A stretch of 64,000 nucleotides of DNA from Alphaproteobacteria bacterium (GCA_020632755.1 JACKEY010000006.1:310001-374000); one strand, 5' to 3'. Counted from the first letter of the stretch, positions 25,045-33,850 are shown. Translations and numbers: made by a program. The notes: generated from the sequence alone by a model not told the origin.

Positions 25045-27555
25045 TCAGTCGTCGCGGCGGCGGCCCGCCACCAGCAGGCCGACGATCCAGGCCAGGGCGA
25101 AGCCGGCCGGGGCCGGGGCCGAGGCGCAGCCCTCGCAGCCCCCCAGCACGCGGCCGGGCGTCAGCGCGGTGCCGGTGTCGCCGCCGTCGGGCACCCCACT
25201 GTCGCCGGTGTCCACGGGCTCGCCGCTGTCGCCGGTGTCGGCGGGCAGGTCGTCGCTGGGGTCCAGCGGGTCGGTGCCGGCGTCGACCTCGTCGCCGTCG
25301 GACACGCCGCCGTCGTCGGTGTCGGGGTCCAGCGGGTCGGTGCCCAGGTCGGTCTCGTCGCCATCGATCAGCCCGTCGTCGTCGCTGTCGGGGTCCAGCG
25401 GGTCGGTGCCGAGGTCGATCACCTCTTCGCCGTCGCTGGCGCCGTCGTCGTCGCTGTCGGGATCGAGCGGGTCCGTGCCCAGCTCGTCGACCTCGCGGCC
25501 GTCGGCCAGCCCGTCGTCGTCGCTGTCCGGGTCGCGCGGGTCGGTGCCTTCGTCCCGCTCCTCGCCGTCGGTCAGGCCGTCGTCGTCGGTGTCGGGATCC
25601 AGCGGATCGGTGCGGTCGTCGACCTCGTCGCCGTCGCTCACGCCGTCGTCGTCGGTGTCGGGGTCCAGCGGATCGGTGCCGATGACCCCTTCGTCGCGGT
25701 CGGTCAGGCCGTCGCCGTCGGTGTCCGTCGTGTCGGTGATGTCGTCGCTGGGATCCAGCGGGTCGGTGCCGTCGACCAGCACCTCGACGCCGTCACTGGT
25801 GCCGCCGTCGTCGGTGTCGCGGTCGGTGGGGTCGGTGCCGTAGACGTCGACCTCGTCGCCGTCGGTCAGCCCGTCGGTGTCGGTGTCCTCGGACAGCGGG
25901 TCGGTGTCGTACACGTCGACCTCGTCGCCGTCGCTCAGCCCGTCGTCGTCGCTGTCGGGATCGAGCGGGTCGGTGCCGCGGTCGTCCTCGTCGCCGTCGG
26001 ACAGGCCGTCGTCGTCGGTGTCCGGGTCCAGCGGGTCGGTGCCGGTCTCGTCGACCTCCTCGCCGTCGCTCAGGCCGTCGTCATCGGTGTCTTCGTCCAG
26101 CGGATCGGTGCCCTCGTCGAGCTCCTCGCCGTCGGACAGGCCATCGTCGTCGGTGTCGGCGTCGTAGGGATCGGTGCCGTGCTCGTCGACCTCCTCGTCG
26201 TCGTCGATGCCGTCGCCGTCGGTGTCGACGCCGCTGTCGACCCCGTTGCAGTCCTGGTCGATGCCGTCCCCGTCGATCTCGGGCGCGCCGTCGTAGATGC
26301 TGGCGTCGGTGTCGTCACAGTCGTCGCCGCCGTAGGCGTCGCTGTCGTGCCCGTCGCCGTCGGCGTCGTAGTCGCTGGCGCCGTCGCAGTCGCTGTCGAC
26401 CCCGTCGTACCAGGTCTCGGTCTCCAGGCTGCTGACGTCGGCGTCGGCGTCGTCGCAGTCGCCGCCGCCCCAGGCATCGCTGTCGTCGCCGTCGCGGTCG
26501 GCGTCGTAGTCGGACGCGCCGTCGCAGTCGCTGTCGATGCCGTCGTACCAGGTGTCGGCGGCGCCGTCATGGATGGCCGCGTCGGTGTCGTCGCAGTCGT
26601 CGCCGCCGTAGCTGCTGCTGTCGTGGCCGTCGGCATCGGCGTCGTAGTCGCTCTCGCCGTCACAGTCCGAGTCGATGCCGTCGTACCAGGTCTCGCGCTC
26701 GTCGCTGCTGATGTCCGGGTCGGTGTCGTCGCAGTCGCCGCCGCCGTAGGCGTCGCTGTCGTCGCCGTCGCCGTCGGCGTCGTAGTCGCTCTCGCCGTCG
26801 CAGTCGCTGTCGACGCCGTCGTACCAGGTCTCGCTCACGCCCGGGTGGATGCCGTCGTCGGTGTCGTCGCAGTCGTCGACATCCCAGCGGTAGCCGTCAC
26901 AGTCGGCGTCCAGGCTGGTGGGGGCGACGAAGCTGCCGCTCGCCGTGACCGCCACGTTGTCGAACCAGGCCCGCGAGCCCGAGGGCACGGTGCCGTCGAC
27001 GACGGCGCGCACCTGGACCGAGCTCGTGCCGGACGGCACGGTGAAGCTGCAGTAGACGAACTCCCACTCGCTGTCGGTCGTGTCGTCGCCCTTGCAGGCC
27101 GTCGACATGGCGCTGCACTCGAAGCTCACGTCGTTCAGGTCGAGGTAGGCGTGGCCGCCCTGCAGCGCGTTGCGGACGTAGCCGGACAGCACATAGGTGG
27201 ACCCCGGGCTGACGGTCACCGCCCGCGACAGGGCGACGCCCGCCCCGGTGTTCGTCCAGCTGGTGTCCATCATGCTGGCCGCGCCACTGCCGGCGAAGCT
27301 GTCGTCGCTCGTCCACCCGAAGCGGCTGTAGGTCACCGACTTCGCGCTGTAGGTCAGCGACCAGCCCGTCGGCGTCGTGCTGCTGTGCGACTCGAAGTTG
27401 CCGTTGGTCACCACGCTGTAGCTGGCCGCGCTGGTGTCGAAGGGGCCGGGGAGGGAGGCCGCCCGCGCCGGCGAGGCGGACAGTGCCAGCAGCAGGATCG
27501 AAGGTGCGGCGAGGGGCAGGTGGATCCCGACCCCGAGGGACGACGAGCGAGACAT
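25045..27555 (-). CDS. Secreted Ca-binding repeat protein, larger paralogue with carbohydrate-binding-like N-domain
   Basis: 836 residues; ATG with CCGGAG 6 nt upstream. A signal peptide ends near ASPARA. Residues about 35-205 look like a jelly-roll carbohydrate-binding module (NGNFESHS...TGWSLTY, FDNVAVTASG). Five MopE-like repeats and about 14 thrombospondin-3-type repeats follow, then a DTGDSG linker and the tail GGCEGCASAP, hydrophobic helix and GRRRDD. The middle block TDPTDRDTDDGGTSDGVEV is almost the same in both tandem genes, showing duplication followed by change in repeat number and swap of the N-terminal domain. Codon use is nearly all GAC/GTC/TCG, so the DNA itself is strongly repetitive. 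Confidence 0.88.
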   Translation of the reverse strand: MSRSSSLGVGIHLPLAAPSILLLALSASPARAASLPGPFDTSAASYSVVTNGNFESHSSTTPTGWSLTYSAKSVTYSRFGWTSDDSFAGSGAASMMDTSWTNTGAGVALSRAVTVSPGSTYVLSGYVRNALQGGHAYLDLNDVSFECSAMSTACKGDDTTDSEWEFVYCSFTVPSGTSSVQVRAVVDGTVPSGSRAWFDNVAVTASGSFVAPTSLDADCDGYRWDVDDCDDTDDGIHPGVSETWYDGVDSDCDGESDYDADGDGDDSDAYGGGDCDDTDPDISSDERETWYDGIDSDCDGESDYDADADGHDSSSYGGDDCDDTDAAIHDGAADTWYDGIDSDCDGASDYDADRDGDDSDAWGGGDCDDADADVSSLETETWYDGVDSDCDGASDYDADGDGHDSDAYGGDDCDDTDASIYDGAPEIDGDGIDQDCNGVDSGVDTDGDGIDDDEEVDEHGTDPYDADTDDDGLSDGEELDEGTDPLDEDTDDDGLSDGEEVDETGTDPLDPDTDDDGLSDGDEDDRGTDPLDPDSDDDGLSDGDEVDVYDTDPLSEDTDTDGLTDGDEVDVYGTDPTDRDTDDGGTSDGVEVLVDGTDPLDPSDDITDTTDTDGDGLTDRDEGVIGTDPLDPDTDDDGVSDGDEVDDRTDPLDPDTDDDGLTDGEERDEGTDPRDPDSDDDGLADGREVDELGTDPLDPDSDDDGASDGEEVIDLGTDPLDPDSDDDGLIDGDETDLGTDPLDPDTDDGGVSDGDEVDAGTDPLDPSDDLPADTGDSGEPVDTGDSGVPDGGDTGTALTPGRVLGGCEGCASAPAPAGFALAWIVGLLVAGRRRDD

Positions 27556-27576
27556 GGGGACTCCGGAGTGGAGCGC

Positions 27577-27582
27577 ATCGTA
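27577..27582 (-). promoter_or_regulatory. -10-like hexamer TACGAT preceded by GGC
   Basis: On the minus strand GGCTACGAT lies 21 nt before the ATG of the larger Ca-binding repeat gene. No clear -35 is present. Confidence 0.35.
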
Positions 27583-27610
27583 GCCGCCGCGATGTGGTTA
27601 GGCGCGCCGC

Positions 27611-28492
27611 GTGAGTGAAGCCCACACCCCCATCCTCGCCGCCGACGGCCCGCGCATCTCCGCAGGGCCGACCGACGTCGCGAAGCCCTTCGTGAAGTGG
27701 GTCGGAGGCAAGCGACAGCTCCTCCCCGAGATCCTGGCGCTGATGCCCGCGCGGGCCGAGACCTACTGCGAGCCCTTCGTCGGCGGCGGTGCGGTCTTCT
27801 TCGCCTTGTACGCCGAGGGTCGGATCGGGACCGCCCGGCTGGCCGACCGCAACCTGCGGCTGGTCCGCACCTGGCGGGCGATCCAGTCCGACGTCGACGG
27901 CGTCTGCGAGCGGCTCGACGCCTTCCGCGCGGCCCACTGCAAGGACCACTACTACGAGGTGCGCCAGCTGGACGTCGACGCCTTCGACGCCGACGCCGAC
28001 GTGGCCGCCTGGTTCATCTACCTGAACAAGACCGGCTTCAACGGCCTGTACCGGGTCAACCGCAGCGGCGGCTTCAACGTGCCCGTCGGTCGGCACAAGA
28101 GCCCCCGGGTGCTCGACGAACCGAACCTGCGGGCCGCCCACCGCGCCCTGCAGTGCGCCGAGATCCTGCACCTCGACTTCCAGGAAGCCTGCGTCGATCT
28201 GCGGCGGGGCGACGCCGTCTACTTCGACCCGCCCTACGTGCCGCTGACCCCCACCGCGAACTTCACGTCGTACACGGCCGCGGGCTTCGACGGCGACGAT
28301 CAGCGGCGGCTGGCCGACTTCGCGCACGAGCTCAAGGCCCAGGGCGTGGCCGTCGTGCTGAGCAACCACGACGACGACAACCTCAAGGCGCTGTACACGC
28401 CCGGCTTCCGCAGCAAGATCGTCAAGGCCCGCCGCAGCGTGAACCGCGACGGCGACAAGCGCGGCACGGTGGACGAGGTCCTGATCTGGTAG
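27611..28492 (+). CDS. Dam-family adenine-N6 DNA methyltransferase (orphan)
   Basis: 293 residues. SAM-binding motifs KWVGGKRQLLPEI near residue 30 and EPFVGGGAVFF near 55, plus the catalytic D206-P-P-Y, place it in the Dam/DpnM D12-class family that methylates adenine, often in GATC. Typical length is 270-300. No restriction endonuclease, specificity subunit or mismatch-repair gene adjoins it, so it reads as an orphan methylase. The start is GTG with no strong ribosome site; it lies 55 nt from the divergent repeat-protein gene, so regulation may be shared. Confidence 0.9.
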   Translation: MSEAHTPILAADGPRISAGPTDVAKPFVKWVGGKRQLLPEILALMPARAETYCEPFVGGGAVFFALYAEGRIGTARLADRNLRLVRTWRAIQSDVDGVCERLDAFRAAHCKDHYYEVRQLDVDAFDADADVAAWFIYLNKTGFNGLYRVNRSGGFNVPVGRHKSPRVLDEPNLRAAHRALQCAEILHLDFQEACVDLRRGDAVYFDPPYVPLTPTANFTSYTAAGFDGDDQRRLADFAHELKAQGVAVVLSNHDDDNLKALYTPGFRSKIVKARRSVNRDGDKRGTVDEVLIW

Positions 28493-28500
28493 CGACGCGA

Positions 28501-28529
28501 TTGCGCGCAGGTTGTGCAAAGGCTATACA
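28501..28529 (+). promoter_or_regulatory. Sigma-70-like promoter, TTGCGC - 17 nt - TATACA
   Basis: A -35 TTGCGC and a -10 TATACA with ideal 17-nt spacing lie directly before the TonB-receptor gene. A start of transcription near 28536 would leave GAGGG and the TTG start codon just downstream, which supports that start choice. It is the best full promoter match in the window. Confidence 0.6.
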
Positions 28530-28553
28530 GTCCGGGTCGAACCCGAGGGCGCC

Positions 28554-31235
28554 TTGGCCGGAATCCTGCCGCTGATCCTGTCTCTGGCCGGGCCGTCCTC
28601 GGCCGCTCCGGGAGCGGACGCGCCGGGCGACGACGCACCGCCCACGACCCTGCCGGAGCCGGTCGGCGAGGCGACCCTGCCCGTGCTGGTGCGCGATGCC
28701 GCCGCGCCCTACCCGCCCGACGCCCTCGCGCTCGGCCTGGGGGCCGACGTGCTCCTGGTCCTGGACGTCGACGCGGACGGGACCGTGCTGGCGGCAGCCG
28801 TGGCCTCCTCCGCCGTGGCCTCCTCCTCCGCCTCCTCCTCCGACCCTGAACAGACCCTGTCACCGGAGCTGGTCGCCGCCTTCGACGCGGCGGCCCTGCA
28901 GGCCGCGCGGTCCTTCCAGTTCGAACCCGCCCGGACGGCGTCCGGCGAAGCGGTCCCGGCCCGCATCCAGTACCGCTACCGCTTCGTCGCCGATCGGGCG
29001 CCGCCGCTGCGCATCGTGGCCGTGGTCACGGCAGGCGCCGACGGTCCGCCCCTGTCCGACGTGGACGTCGTCGCCGCCGGGCCCGACGGCGTACGCCAGC
29101 TGGCCACCACCGACGCCGACGGCGTGGCGCGGTTCGCCGGCCTGGCCGACGGCGACTGGGACATCGCCGTCCAGGCCCTGGGCCTGCAGACCGCCACCCG
29201 CTCGATCTCGCTGTCGCCCGACGGAGTCGTCGAGCTGACCTTCCCGATGGTCGCCGACGCGCCGCCGCCGACCGACGACGTGCCCGGCGAGGTCATCACC
29301 ATCACCGCCGAGGCCCTGCCGCCCCAGGTCACCGAGCGCGTCCTGACCATGGACCAGGTCCGCTACCTGCCGGGCACCGGCGGCGACGTGGTGAAGGCGG
29401 TGCAGAACCTGCCGGGTGTGAACCGGGCGCCCCTGGGCGTCGCGCAGATCCTGATCCGCGGCACCGCGCCCGAAGACAGCAAGACCTACATCGACGGCAT
29501 GGCCCTGCCGATCGTCTTCCACTTCGCGGGGCTCAACACCGTCGTCAACAGCGACAGCCTGGAGGAAGTGGCCTTCCTGCCCGGGTCGTACGGCGTGCGC
29601 TACGGCCGGACCCTGGCCGGACTGGTGGACCTGCGCACGACCCCGTCGCTGCCCCAGGAGAGCGGCGGCTACGTCAGCGTCGACCTGTTCCAGGCCACGG
29701 CCTTCCACGAGCAGCGGATCGGCGACCGCACGGCCGTCAGCATGTCGGCGCGGCGCTCCTACGTCGATACCATCCTGACCCCGGTGCTGACCGAGCTGAC
29801 GGGCTCGACCTTCCAGGCGCCCCGCTACTACGACGTCAACGCCCGCGTGCTGCACCGCTCCGCGAACGACGACGTCTGGGATGCCTTCCTGGTCGGCAGC
29901 AGCGACGCCTTCCGGGTCATCGACCCCGACACCGACGAGGTCAGCATCGGCCTGACCACCCGGTTCATCAAGCTCCGCCTGCTGCACCGCCACGTCGACG
30001 ACGACGGCTGGCGGCACGAGTCCGCCGCCATCTTCGGCATCGAGGAAGAAGCCTTCCAGATCGCCCCCGACGGCGACGCCTTCGAGCGGCCGCTCGACCT
30101 GGGGCTGCGGCACGAGCTCTACAAGGCCGCCCCCGACACTGGCTTCGGCGACGGCGCCTTCGGCCTGGGGCTGCGCACGGGCGTCGACGTGGTCGCCAGC
30201 CGCTACCGCTTCCAGTACGAGGTCCCGAGCTTCGACACCAGCGAGTCCGGCGACATCGGCATCCTGGCGCCGGCCGCCTATGTCGAGCCCACGGTGCGCA
30301 TCGGGCGCTTCGACCTGGTGCCGGGCCTGCGGGCCGACCTGTGGAGCACCGCCCCGGCGGACGACAGCGCCGGCTGGACCAACCTGGCGGTGGACCCGCG
30401 GTTCAACGCGGCCTGGCGCTTCTCGCGGAAGGGCCGGCTCAAGCTCGGCGTCGGCAAGTACAGCCAGTTCCCCGACCCGCGCGAGGTCACCGTCACCAGC
30501 GACGGCAACCCCGATCTGACCCACGAGTACGCCCTGCAGACCGGCATCGGCTGGGAGCAGCGGTTCGGCGAGGACTGGTCGCTGGAGCTCAACCGCTACT
30601 ACAACTGGCTGGAGCGGCTGGTCGTCGGCAACGAAGACGCCTTCCGGTTCTTCTCGGGGCCGCCCCCGGGCGGCGAGCTCGACACCGGCGACTACGAGAA
30701 CGACGGCACCGGCCGCAGCGCCGGCATCGAGCTGCTGCTGAAGTGGCAGACCGAGCGCACGGTGGTGTTCCTGAGCAACACCATCAGCCACTCGGTGCGC
30801 CAGAAGCGGCCCGACCAGCCCGAGCGCCTGTTCGAGTACGACCAGCCCATCGTGCTCAACCTGCTGGCCAGCCACGAGGTGCCGACCCCCAACCGCAAGC
30901 GCAAGGGCAGCTGGCGGTTCGGCGGCCGGTTCCGGTTCGGCAGCGGCAACCCCTACGATCCCCTGGTCAACCGCTGGTTCGACCTGGAGACCGGCGAGTG
31001 GAGCCCCGTGTTCAGCGCCGAGCAGGCCCGCACGCCGCCGTTCTACCAGCTCGATCTGCGGGTCGACCGGTCGTGGGAATTCCGTCGCTGGACCCTGTCG
31101 AGCTACCTCGACCTGCAGAACGCCACGAACCGGTCGAACACCGAGGTCATCGGCTACAGCGACGACTACCGCACCGAAGAGCCCATCACCGGCCTGCCGC
31201 TGGTGCCGGCCTTCGGCTTCAAGGGGGAGTGGTGA
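28554..31235 (+). CDS. TonB-dependent outer-membrane receptor with N-terminal TonB C-terminal-like and regulatory domains
   Basis: 893 residues. TTG at 28554 is chosen because it follows GAGGG and the promoter above and opens on a signal peptide (ILPLILSLAG...SAAPGA); the frame is open upstream to a TTG at 28512. Residues about 40-145 look like a TonB C-terminal domain (APYPPDALALGLG, VDADGTVL, FEPARTASG). Then comes a carboxypeptidase-regulatory-like beta-sandwich (about 150-240), a plug (about 250-370; LPGVNRAPLG, ILIRGTAPEDS, DGMALP) and a 22-strand-type barrel to the end. It should import a ligand across the outer membrane with proton-motive energy. Ser-rich CCTCCTCC coding lies near 28800. 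The following lipoprotein overlaps its stop. Confidence 0.9.
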   Translation: MAGILPLILSLAGPSSAAPGADAPGDDAPPTTLPEPVGEATLPVLVRDAAAPYPPDALALGLGADVLLVLDVDADGTVLAAAVASSAVASSSASSSDPEQTLSPELVAAFDAAALQAARSFQFEPARTASGEAVPARIQYRYRFVADRAPPLRIVAVVTAGADGPPLSDVDVVAAGPDGVRQLATTDADGVARFAGLADGDWDIAVQALGLQTATRSISLSPDGVVELTFPMVADAPPPTDDVPGEVITITAEALPPQVTERVLTMDQVRYLPGTGGDVVKAVQNLPGVNRAPLGVAQILIRGTAPEDSKTYIDGMALPIVFHFAGLNTVVNSDSLEEVAFLPGSYGVRYGRTLAGLVDLRTTPSLPQESGGYVSVDLFQATAFHEQRIGDRTAVSMSARRSYVDTILTPVLTELTGSTFQAPRYYDVNARVLHRSANDDVWDAFLVGSSDAFRVIDPDTDEVSIGLTTRFIKLRLLHRHVDDDGWRHESAAIFGIEEEAFQIAPDGDAFERPLDLGLRHELYKAAPDTGFGDGAFGLGLRTGVDVVASRYRFQYEVPSFDTSESGDIGILAPAAYVEPTVRIGRFDLVPGLRADLWSTAPADDSAGWTNLAVDPRFNAAWRFSRKGRLKLGVGKYSQFPDPREVTVTSDGNPDLTHEYALQTGIGWEQRFGEDWSLELNRYYNWLERLVVGNEDAFRFFSGPPPGGELDTGDYENDGTGRSAGIELLLKWQTERTVVFLSNTISHSVRQKRPDQPERLFEYDQPIVLNLLASHEVPTPNRKRKGSWRFGGRFRFGSGNPYDPLVNRWFDLETGEWSPVFSAEQARTPPFYQLDLRVDRSWEFRRWTLSSYLDLQNATNRSNTEVIGYSDDYRTEEPITGLPLVPAFGFKGEW

Positions 31236-32086
31236 TGCTGCCCGTGCTGCTGCTGCTGCTGGGCTGCGACGGCGGGCCCAGCGACGTCACCGTCATCCGG
31301 GACGTGCAGATCGTGCACGCCGGCGTGGACGTGCCGGTCGCCGTCCCGGGGCTGTCGCAGCGCTACACCCTGACCGTGGCCGACCCGACCGGCGGCGGGG
31401 TCGAGCTGCTGGCCTGGGCCTGCACCGGCTTCGACGGCGAGTGCGCGGAAGCGGCCTTCGTCGCTCCCGCCGAGCGCATGGTCGTCGTCGACGCGGTGGA
31501 CCAGGGCGACTTCAGCGAAGACGCCGACCTGGACCTGACCGTGCCCGCCGAGCTCGCGCTGCTGGCCGGCGCTGACACCGGCCTGCCCTTCGATCCCTTC
31601 GCCGGCGTCTGGTTCCTGGCCTGCGAGCCGGGGCTGTGCCCGTGGATCCGGCAGGCCCGCGACGCCCTGGCCGCTGGCGCCATCGACGCCGAGCTCGAGG
31701 CCTTCCTGGGCGACCCGACCGCGGCGCTGGACCAGGTCCCGGCCGACGGCAGCTCGCTGGCCCAGCGGCGCCTGCCCCTGGCCACCGACGACGGCGCCGA
31801 GCCCAACGCCAACCCCGAGCTGCGGGTGGCCGGCGACCCCGTCCTGGCCGTGCAGACCGGCGCCGAGGTGCCACTGACCTTCGAGTGGATCGACGAAGAG
31901 CCCGGCAGCATCGAGCTGCAGGCCTTCACCACGGTCGGGGCCATGGGACCGCCGACGGCGGTGTTCGACGATCCCGAGATCACCTGGTTCGCCGGCGAAG
32001 AAGCCGGCGCGGGCCGGCTCTACGTGGTCGCCCGCGACGCGTCCGGCGGCAGTGCCTTGTGGCGGGCCGACGCGTCGGTGGAGTGA
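31235..32086 (+). CDS. Lipoprotein, probable partner of the TonB receptor
   Basis: 283 residues. ATG shares one base with the receptor stop (TGATG) and follows GGGGGAG at 5 nt. A very short signal peptide of Leu repeats ends in the lipobox LLGC. The mature part looks like two beta-sandwich halves and contains the cysteine pairs ACTGFDGEC and ACEPGLCPW. No known domain is recognised. Strict coupling to the receptor suggests a surface or periplasmic ligand-binding role, an inference from position only. A small GC hairpin (CCCCGCGGGG) stands in the convergent gap that follows. Confidence 0.75.
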   Translation: MLPVLLLLLGCDGGPSDVTVIRDVQIVHAGVDVPVAVPGLSQRYTLTVADPTGGGVELLAWACTGFDGECAEAAFVAPAERMVVVDAVDQGDFSEDADLDLTVPAELALLAGADTGLPFDPFAGVWFLACEPGLCPWIRQARDALAAGAIDAELEAFLGDPTAALDQVPADGSSLAQRRLPLATDDGAEPNANPELRVAGDPVLAVQTGAEVPLTFEWIDEEPGSIELQAFTTVGAMGPPTAVFDDPEITWFAGEEAGAGRLYVVARDASGGSALWRADASVE

Positions 32087-32120
32087 GCGCGACCGCCCGG
32101 ACGGGTGCTCCCCGCGGGGA

Positions 32121-32999
32121 TCAGAGCTGGTCGACCACCCAGCTGGCCAGCTCGCCGTACTGCTTCGCGCCGCGGCTCAGCGGGTCGAAGGCGTAGACGT
32201 CGCGGCCCTCGTGCTGGGCCTTGGACAAGGCGCTGTTGATGCCGATCTGCACGGGCACGAGCACCTCGCCGTAGGCCTGGCGCAGCTCGTCCATGATCGC
32301 CTGGTTCAGCGTGGTGTTGCGGCCGTCGACGCGGGTCAGCAGCAGCCCGAGCACGTCGATCTCGGGGTTGAGCCGGCCGGCGACCTGGGTGATGGCTTCG
32401 ACCAGCGCGTGCACGCCGTTGAGGGCCAGCGGCGAGGGATCGCAGGGGATGAGCACCTGGTCGGCGGCCACCAGCCCGTTGAGCGACAGGTTGCCCAGGT
32501 TCGGCGGGCAGTCGATGACGATGACGTCGTAGTGGCTGCGGGTGATCTCCAGCGCGTCGCGCAGGATGAACTCCTTGCCGATCCGGGTGCCGAGCAGGTC
32601 CTCGGCGGCGCCCAGGCGGCCGTCCACGGGCGTGACCTCGAGCCCGTCGATGCCGGTGCGGGTCACGACCTCGAGCACCTCGCGCTTGCGGGCGGTGTCG
32701 GTGAGCACATCGGACAGCTTGCCGCCGCCGGGCTTCACCTCGGCCGACAGGGCGGTGCCGACGTGGCCCTGGGGGTCCAGGTCGACCAGCAGCACGCGCT
32801 TGCCGTGGTAGCGGGCCAGGCCGGCGGCCAGGTTGACGCTGGTGGTGGTCTTGCCGACCCCGCCCTTCTGGGTGGCGACGGCGATGACGGTGGCCTGGCG
32901 ATCGCCGCGGGGCAGGGCCGGAGGCGCGGCTGCGGGGGAGGTGGCTTCGGCGCCGCGCAGGCGCTGCATGCGGGTGCGGATCGAGGAGAGGGCGCGCAT
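32121..32999 (-). CDS. ParA/MinD-family ATPase (orphan ParA)
   Basis: 292 residues. The deviant Walker A ATQKGGVGKTTT begins near residue 42, with the DLDPQGH switch near 74 and VIDCPPNLG near 165. The family moves DNA, chemoreceptor clusters or other cargo by ATP-dependent gradients. The N-terminal 35 residues are basic and proline-rich and may bind DNA or membrane. No parB, parS-like array or cargo gene is adjacent, so chromosome segregation is less likely than positioning of a protein complex. The upstream gap to the divergent SDR gene contains an imperfect dyad around CTTGTCACGTCAAG. Confidence 0.85.
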   Translation of the reverse strand: MRALSSIRTRMQRLRGAEATSPAAAPPALPRGDRQATVIAVATQKGGVGKTTTSVNLAAGLARYHGKRVLLVDLDPQGHVGTALSAEVKPGGGKLSDVLTDTARKREVLEVVTRTGIDGLEVTPVDGRLGAAEDLLGTRIGKEFILRDALEITRSHYDVIVIDCPPNLGNLSLNGLVAADQVLIPCDPSPLALNGVHALVEAITQVAGRLNPEIDVLGLLLTRVDGRNTTLNQAIMDELRQAYGEVLVPVQIGINSALSKAQHEGRDVYAFDPLSRGAKQYGELASWVVDQL

Positions 33000-33133
33000 C
33001 GGAGGTCCGGGGGAGGGAGGGCATCCTGGGAGGAGCGAGCACTGCGAGAGTAGCTTCGAGGCGTCCTCTTGTCACGTCAAGGGCTACCGGCTCCCAGGGA
33101 GGCGATAGGCTTCCGGCAGCCGGGAGGTGCGCA

Positions 33134-33850
33134 GTGGCAGGCACGGGACAGCGATGGTCGAGCGGGAAGGTGCTGCTGGTCAGCGGGGGGGCTGGGGCCC
33201 TGGCGCGGCAGGTGGCCCAGGCCTTCGGCGACGCCGGGGCCCGGGTGGTGCTGGTCGATCGACCCGGAGAGAGGCTGCAGGAGCGAGCCGCCGCGCTCGG
33301 GCTGGCCAGCGTCGGCGCCGATCTGCGGTCGGACGAAGCCGCCCGCGACGTCGTGGCCCGGGTGGCGGCCGACCACGGCCCGGTGGACGGCCTGATCCAC
33401 TGTGCGGGGGCCTTCGCCTGGGCCCCGGTGGCCGACACGACGGACGACGCGCTGGAGCTCATGCTCGGCGCCAACCTGCGCAGCCTGGTCGCCCTGACCC
33501 GCGCGGCCCTGCCGGGCATGGTCGAGCGGGACAGCGGCTTCGTCGCCGGCGTGGGCAGCATGCAGGCCGTGCAGGGCGGCGCCCCCGGGGTCGCGGCCTA
33601 CGCGGCGGCCAAGGCCGGCGTGGTCGCGTGGCTGTCGTCGCTGGCCCAGGAGCTCGGCGGGACCGGGGTCCGCGTGTGCACCCTGCTGCCGATGGGCGTC
33701 ATCGACACGGCGCGCAACCGGGCCGACATGCCGGACGCCGATCCGGGGGGCTGGATCGACCCGGCGGCCCTGGCGGACGCGCTGCGGTTCGCCGCCGACG
33801 CCGTCGGGCGCGGTCGGATCCGCCAGCTACAGGTCTGGCCGCGGGGCTGA
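33134..33850 (+). CDS. Short-chain dehydrogenase/reductase
   Basis: 238 residues, GTG start after GGGAGG. The cofactor motif is SGGAGALA rather than the usual TGxxxGxG. The catalytic Y156 and K160 (YAAAKAG) and the preceding Ser in GVGSMQ are present, and HCAGAFAW is the NAG-type motif. The Asp after the second strand (LVDRPG) favours NAD(H) over NADP(H). The substrate cannot be told from sequence. It stands alone between the divergent parA and a convergent membrane-protein gene. Confidence 0.85.
   Translation: MAGTGQRWSSGKVLLVSGGAGALARQVAQAFGDAGARVVLVDRPGERLQERAAALGLASVGADLRSDEAARDVVARVAADHGPVDGLIHCAGAFAWAPVADTTDDALELMLGANLRSLVALTRAALPGMVERDSGFVAGVGSMQAVQGGAPGVAAYAAAKAGVVAWLSSLAQELGGTGVRVCTLLPMGVIDTARNRADMPDADPGGWIDPAALADALRFAADAVGRGRIRQLQVWPRG

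Noticed and set aside
23200..26900. Dense short tandem repeats that might suggest a CRISPR array
   Set aside because: Repeats are in frame, vary in sequence and translate to Asp-rich calcium-binding motifs; there are no regular spacers and no cas genes.
23013..28000. Long plus-strand frames opposite the Ca-binding repeat genes (22734-25685 and 24628-27618)
   Set aside because: Val/Gly/Ala-rich shadows of the Asp codons; no start context or domain.
28512..28553. Earlier TTG start of the TonB receptor
   Set aside because: It would lie inside the predicted promoter spacer and lacks a ribosome site; the start at 28554 has both GAGGG and a signal peptide.
33061..33090. TTGTCA/TTGACG boxes in the parA-SDR gap as promoters
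   Set aside because: No acceptable -10 at 15-19 nt spacing on either strand; kept only as a weak dyad.
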